DNA of 64,000 nucleotides from positions 45,520,255 to 45,584,254 of the forward strand of contig NC_053048.1 of assembly GCF_003473485.1 (NCBI RefSeq), read 5' to 3'. The translations under genes were made by a program, and so were the position numbers. Below, piece after piece: positions 58,142 through 64,000 of the stretch. This DNA is from Medicago truncatula (taxonomy: Eukaryota > Streptophyta > Magnoliopsida > Fabales > Fabaceae). How positions within the stretch are numbered: position 1 is the stretch's first letter; each line of letters begins with the position of its first letter. The notes under the pieces were generated by a model, which saw nothing but the letters and a program-made list of their open reading frames with translations, had not been told where the DNA came from and did no database searches.

Positions 58142-59225
58142 GCTTTATTAGTTGTAACTAAGTTTTTAAGTGAATGTCTTGGGCTATGTCACTTTAGTTC
58201 TTGAATGCATCGAAATTGCAAACATATTCACAAGTATCTCTTTTATTAGTTCTTTTGGCCCTCAAATATGTTTTAACTTTTAAGGGAATCAATTTAGTAG
58301 ATATGTCTCGGGTTATAACTATGAGATATCATATATCTAGCAATTCGATCTGAACCTCCAGGACTTATCTATCGGACATCATTTCTTTTTATTATACCAT
58401 GAACTAATACTTCTAAAAGATATCGATTGCACCCATGAACTAATACTTCGAAAGGTATTTAATTGATCCATGTGTACTTCTAAAGCATATAAATGACCAA
58501 TAAACCTAATGCCTTAAGATTTTGATTGAATGTGGTATCTGCAATGGTAGGTGGTCTGGGAACCTCTATTTTCCTGGCAAAATTCTTTATGAGATCAACT
58601 AAATCCATTTTCTTAAGGACTTTAATAAACCATTCTACAAGAGTCCTCTGGTGAATTACTACACACTTCTATGGTTTCATGGTGTTGAACAACTGTTAGT
58701 GGGATTACCACATCAGATGTTAGATGTTTTAGTGAAGGGTTGGTTTGTTCAGAAGTAGGTGAGGGACAGGGACAGGGACAGAGTCAGAAACCATACCTTG
58801 AGCTATCTCAGGTGTTAGCTTCTGAGCTGCCTTTGTTTGTAGCTTATGAGTGTCCGGCCTTGTCAGCCTCTGATGCGACATTCTTTGATTTGATATAACA
58901 AACTCTAACACATTGATGTGTGCTGGTGGTTCACGATAAGGAGAGAATGAAAGAGGGACACATATATGTATACAGGCTCGCCATAAAACTGGTTCACGAT
59001 AAAACTAGTAGTTACGTCCAGTTAAGAAATCTCATGCTATGGCGACAACGAGGAAAGTAACGACGATCTCATTGAGTAATTATTTGATAGATTGTCAAAC
59101 GTTTGCCATATGGAATGTGGTGACCCTTTTTTATGAATTCCCACAACTTGAAAAAATGGGAAAGGCCGAGAGGAAACATTTGAAACCTTGGATCAAAATA
59201 ACATGAAAAAAAAAGATGAAATACC
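58142..59225. other. Intergenic, unassigned
   Basis: No supported gene. A less AT-rich stretch at about 58720-58900 with GGGACA repeats does not match a family I know. Confidence 0.35.
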
Positions 59226-60420
59226 AAATTGTTATCTGAAATTAAGTTAATGGACCAAAATCACTTTATTATTTTCTTATCACGCAAGCAGCTGACTTTG
59301 GAATTTGGTGATGCAAATAGTGGTTTGGATCTAGAGGCCGAAGAAGATGTCGATCGATGGGATGTCCAGTTATCATCAACTCCAGGAGAAAATAACATAA
59401 GAGTTTTTTATCACTCTCGACTGTTTTTGTCCATAATCTGCCATTTACAACCACGTACGTATGCATTTTTTTTTCTTTTCGAAGAAAGAATGATTCTTAA
59501 TTTCAACAATTATCTGCTTTACTAATATCTAGATGTATAAACTTTTGTTATAGTGAGAAGGAAGTAGAAGAGGTCTTAAGCCGCTTTGGTACTGTCGCAA
59601 AAGTTCATGTATTTTGGGGACTCACTGTTGTTCATTTCTCTATTCAAGAATTTGGAGCCAGGTAATTAACAGTTGCATAGAATTGTTGTCTGTCTCACCT
59701 TTATTTTTACTATTATTATTGGAAATCTTTCTTTTGCAATTCAAGTTGTAGGATCAATATGGTACTATGTATGTTTTTTATGCCTAATTATGTTGTTTTA
59801 TTTTGAAAGAAACTTTATATCTAAAAAGTTATACAAGATTCTAAGTTATATGATGATGTTTTGTTTTGTCCAATTAATCAGAGTAGGTTGGAAATATATA
59901 ATTCCATTGCCAATTGAATTATACCTACAACATCATTAGACTCCAGATAGCTGCTACATTTTCTAACTCTAATACTATCAAAACTTTTGCAGATAGTCGT
60001 CATCAGTCGATAATGTCTTGTTTTACCTTCAATGTATGCAACATTTTGATCATAACTATTTAACAGGGTGAGAGCAAGTATAAATTGGAACGACTTTAAA
60101 GGAAGACATGTGATTGTCGTCCCAGACATACAAAGGTCTTCAAATAATGAAGATGATTAAGTATAGCATGAACATTGCATTGTGGTCAGTGTTAAAACTG
60201 AAAATGTTACTTTTTGGATTATCATTACAATTTATGGGTTGCAATGTGTAGGGACATCGTTTCAATATATCAAGATTTTAAAACACTCAACTGCAGAGAG
60301 AGGAAGAGAGCAAAGTGGCTGAAGCGAGTTTCATGCGTCCCGACACAGTATGTTTATTTAAATGTTATAAATTGCTATGCTAACTGTGATTATATTGTTT
60401 CAGCTTCTGTAATATATTGA
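59226..60420 (+). pseudogene. Second copy of the RRM-linked gene fragment
   Basis: Pieces are KQLTLEFGDANSGLDLEAEED (about 59287), SEKEVEEVLSRFGTVAKVHV (about 59551), SINWNDFKGRHVIVVPDIQR followed by SSNNEDD and a stop (about 60077-60159), and a next segment at 60252-60350. The 60110-60350 stretch matches the minus strand at 37570-37370 nearly base for base in places. Shared points are TACAAAGG, CTTCAAA, AATGAAGATGA, then TAAGTATAGCATG, TTTTTGGATTATCAT and CATGCGTCC. So both are copies of one gene of unknown family with the same exon order. Stops and frame changes mark this copy as broken. Confidence 0.55.
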
Positions 60421-61569
60421 AATTCTGAATAGTGCTTATTATATCTTTATTATTTGAGGAAACATTTTAGTGAACACACGAAAGATGAAAGAGGCAAATA
60501 GAGACATTTTACATCTTACTTTTTGCGACTTGCTGTTTTTTATATTTTGTGTTCATTGATGTCTTGAATAATCATCAATTTGATGATATTTCTGCTCCCA
60601 CGTTTCTTTCCGCTGTAGCTAAAAATAATCAATGCGAATATGCGATATTTTATGTTTTGATTTATTTGTGTAAAAACTATTTTACCTATTGATGTGGATT
60701 TAGTTTACATGAGATGATCGATCTAAGAAAGTAATTTCTTCTGATCAATTATCACGGTATCCGTATCAAATAACAACGAAAAGAAGAAGAAAAAAACACA
60801 CACACGGAGTCGGAGAAGAGGATGGTGAAATGTGCCACTACCTAGAAGATTGATAGACCAATGATGATGATTCAAAACAATGGTAAGGATGTCATTGGTA
60901 AAAATTAATTAAGTTTCAATTGAAGAAAAAAAAAATGAGACAAAGTCACTCACCATTTTCATAACTCTCATATTTTCAGATGAACTAAACCTTAATAATC
61001 TAAAGTTTGATTGAGATTTATGTAAATATCAATAATTGTTATTCACCATTCATCATTAACGGAAGTTCATTAAACTATTATTATAATAATTTTAATTAAT
61101 TAAGGTGAATAATTAAATTGTTAAAATCAATTTAATAAAAAATAAAATAAGTGCATATTGCATTTCTTTTTAAGGGTATGTTGGGTAAAACTAGAACAAC
61201 CAGCCAATATGACATTTTGAGTTGGGTAAATGAGTGCCCGTGGTTTGCAAAATTGATTTCTTAAATTAATTCTTTATTTGAAAGTAGTATGGTAACTGAT
61301 TTTTAAGACAGAAAAAAAAAAAAAAAATTAAATTAAAGAATAGGATGATCAATTAAACCTTTGGCTACTCCAGAATTTTTTAAAGTAAGGGCGTGAAGGG
61401 CTTTAATTTGTGGGGTAAAATTTAGGAGTATAAAGATCTAGTGTGCTCGCCCCTAAAAAGTTTTGAGTCCCTAACTATTCTAACACCTGAACTCGCCGAT
61501 CGCCTCCGTCAGACCCACCACCGTCTTCATAAGCCCACACTCTCTTCTCACAATTTTGTTAATCGCTCT
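60421..61569. other. Intergenic and leader of the DOHH gene
   Basis: No gene is seen. A poly-A tract lies near 61312-61327. The region from about 61440 is probably 5'UTR, open in the frame of the next gene but with no earlier in-frame ATG. Confidence 0.4.
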
Positions 61570-63332
61570 ATGTCTGCGAATTCGCTAAACGACGTTGCTT
61601 CGTGCTCATCAGAGATGGAGAAGTTCCTGTGCGAGTTGCTGTTGGACTCAACCCAGCCAATCTCCGAACGCTTCAGAGCACTCTTCTCTCTTCGCAACCT
61701 CAAAGGCCCCGCCCCTCGCACCGCCCTTATTCTCGGTTACTCACTTTTCCTTTTCTCTTCAATTTTACAGCTTGCGCAAATATCTTATGAGTTATTTTCG
61801 ACATAGTTTGTGCAGACAACTTACTCCTTCCAGAATGAAACATAAGCAAAAGTTGATGTATTTCATCTAAAATCTAAACCATTTACTTAAACTTTTCAAG
61901 TACCTTTTTGTTTATAGTTCATTGCGGAGGAGTATAGCTTATAATTAAAAGTTGATCTTTTGTTATAGAAATAACTTATACACAATCACTTGTAAGATAA
62001 GTTGTTTATCCAAATAGGGCCTTAACATAGAAATAACTTATACACAATCACTTATAAGATAAATGCTTAATTAAGTTGTTTATCCAAATAGGGACTTAAT
62101 CAATGATTGTTGTTAAGTGTATTATTGCATGGATTCTGAACCAGCTCTTCTTTCTCTTTGGCAGCGACAAGAGATTCATCAAATTTGTTGGCACACGAAG
62201 CTGCATTTGCATTAGGGCAAATGCAAGAACTCGAAGCCATACCTGCTTTAACCTCAGTTCTTAATGATCTTTCCTTGCATCCCATTGTTCGCCATGAGGT
62301 AGTACCGTAGTAGCCTTCTATTTCTTCCTTTTCTGAATGTGTCGCTTTTTTCTGTTTCAATTTTAAGATGATGATTGTGTTTGTTTCAATCTTGCTTAGG
62401 CAGCTGAAGCACTAGGCGCTATTGGTTCAGATAGTAATGTTTCTCTTTTGAAGCATAGTTTGGATTCTGATCCAGCTCAAGAGGTTCGAGAAACATGTCA
62501 ATTAGCTCTTCAACGTATTCTCAATTTAAAACATGCTGCTGCTACTGATGATTCGACCGCACCTGGTATTTCTCCGTTTAAGTCTGTTGATCCTGCGGCA
62601 CCGGCCAGCTCTTGTTCTTCAGTTAGTCAACTAAGGTTTGTTTGGTTCATGCTGTTAGAAACACTCTTGTTAACTAGAGAGAGTAATTTGTATGTTGCTA
62701 ACTCGGTTTTAAATTAATAATATTAGGGATTTACTTCTCGATGAGGAAAAAGGGATGTATGAGCGCTATGCAGCTCTTTTTTCACTTCGAAATGATGGCG
62801 GAAATGAAGCTGTTGCTGCTATTGTTGATTCCTTGGGTTCCAAGAGTGCTTTACTGAAACATGAGGTTTGATAAGTACACTTTTATGTCAATAAACGTTG
62901 TCTGCATTCAGTATGTTTTGTATGAACTGCACATAAGTGATAAGATATGCACTTCACATGAGAAAACATCAGGTCAATCTAGAGGGTTCCATATCGTTCG
63001 TACTTTTAAATGTTGAACCATTATATTCCTTGGAGCAGAATAAGCATGTAATTGTCATGTCAAAAGAAGTCAGTTGTTCTTCAGTAGTTTAATAAAACAA
63101 TAATTCAAATAATATCATACGACTGCCTTAATGTTGCTGCTTAACTTTGAGTACACATGTTTGATACTCTGAATTTTTTAACAACTGTATTTGCTGAAAT
63201 TTTAGGTTGCATATGTTTTGGGCCAATTGCAAGACAAAGCTGCTTCAGCTGCTCTATCCAATATACTTAGAGATGTGAATGAGCATCCAATGGTTAGACA
63301 TGAGGCTGCTGAAGCTCTTGGTTCAATTGCAG
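61570..63332 (+). CDS. DOHH: Deoxyhypusine hydroxylase, exons 1-5 (3' end beyond window)
   Basis: Exons are join(61570-61735, 62165-62298, 62400-62635, 62727-62865, 63206-63332), all with GT-AG borders and consistent phase, coding 267 residues so far. The enzyme hydroxylates deoxyhypusine on eIF5A, the last step of hypusine formation, using a di-iron centre held by HEAT-like repeats. All four His-Glu iron-ligand pairs are visible: [37 protein letters not shown] and [13 protein letters not shown]. Other matches to the plant enzyme are [35 protein letters not shown] and [16 protein letters not shown] 61570 is the first in frame; 61615 is an alternative. The last exon, about 45-50 residues by comparison with Arabidopsis, lies right of 64000. 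Confidence 0.95.
61964..62101. repeat. Tandem duplication in DOHH intron 1
   Basis: Two copies of a unit of about 65-73 bp with ATAGAAATAACTTATACAC and AAGTTGTTTATCCAAATAGGG. The second copy has a small insertion (AATGCTTAATT). Confidence 0.75.
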
Positions 63333-64000
63333 GTATTGCATTTAAAACCACATACTATGGAATCATGTGACCTATGTTGCAGTCAATAATATATGGTATT
63401 AATATTGCTTTGTGGTGTCATCCATATATAAAAAGATAAATGCAAGCATATTGTGTAGTGTCTAGAATTCATGAATAGATAGTAATGTAGCAGTCTAAGT
63501 AAATGTTCTTTTTGGTAATGAGCATTGAACAGTTCAACTTAACTTAGGTTGCAGCTTTTAGTATTTATGGTGACTCGGTTCATATCTGTATGGTTTTGAC
63601 TGGTCAAAACTCAAACATAAGCTCATTCTCTTAGTTTGCAAATAAAAAAGTAGAGGTGTTGGAGAAGGCACCTGTTAGTTTTTACTATTCAAAGTGATTT
63701 TAAAGTTTTATGCTTCTTGGTTGGATTTGGTCGAGATATATTATGCATCAATTTGAAGAGCGTCTAACTATTAGTTCATGGGTGCAGTCAATATCTTTTA
63801 GTTAGAGATGTAATTCTTTTTCTCACTAAAACCTTTCTATTCTTTTAATACGTTTGATATTTATTTTTTACTTTTATCAGTTGTGTTATGATATTAATTT
63901 TCTGAGTTTGTGGTGGAGGCCCTCCGAAAAATAATGTTTCTGTGCACCTATGCCCTTCCATCTCTTTTATATCTTGCAACAAAATATCTCGTCTTTATTA
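63333..64000 (+). other. DOHH intron 5, continuing past the window
   Basis: Starts GTATTGC after the fifth exon. No further DOHH coding sequence appears before the edge. Confidence 0.6.

Overview
This is nuclear DNA of a flowering plant. It is AT-rich, with intron-containing genes, TATA boxes and a heavy load of plant transposons. The repeat families and the cytochrome P450 suggest a papilionoid legume of the Medicago/Trifolium/Vicia group; this is an inference from remembered similarity, not a database search.

0-13 kb: a Mutator-type MITE and a dead LINE are followed by two intact intronless genes on the + strand. They are a CYP94-family cytochrome P450 (2912-4426) and a subgroup IIId bHLH factor of the bHLH3/JAM type (7879-9390). 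Both families touch jasmonate biology. A 293-bp tandem duplication, a small hAT element and MITEs come next.

13-31 kb: a TIR-rich, repeatedly duplicated region with a cluster of tiny secreted-peptide genes. Three are nearly identical (15352 +, 17401 -, 23102 +) and sit in duplicated segments of about 1 to 1.6 kb, one of them inverted. A fourth, older paralogue is at 29727 (-). All share a Cys-Arg-Pro-Leu block and a C-terminal SGGG/SRGG-[D/E]PTHP motif. Between them lie Mutator-like elements with intact 9-bp target duplications, a solo LTR, a tRNA-derived SINE, a Tourist-like MITE and RNase H scraps of LINEs.

31-46 kb: a complete two-exon F-box/kelch gene like Arabidopsis OR23 (minus), a second copy of the first MITE family, and a broken multi-exon gene starting with an MRD1-like RRM (minus). 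Then comes a decayed Helitron region with RPA-like and PIF1-helicase coding remnants and Helitron 3' termini in opposite orientations. A pair of direct repeats (36.1 and 45.1 kb) brackets this region.

46-64 kb: two tandem minus-strand IST1-like (ESCRT-III regulator) genes. The first has a complete reading frame over five exons. The second is split in its third exon by a 4095-bp CACTA transposon with perfect 3-bp target duplications; that transposon is itself an internally deleted derivative. Next are an HSP101/ClpB pseudogene and a second copy of the RRM-linked gene fragment. Last are the first five exons of deoxyhypusine hydroxylase (+), which runs off the right edge.

The strongest leads are the expanding peptide cluster and the CACTA-interrupted IST1-like gene.
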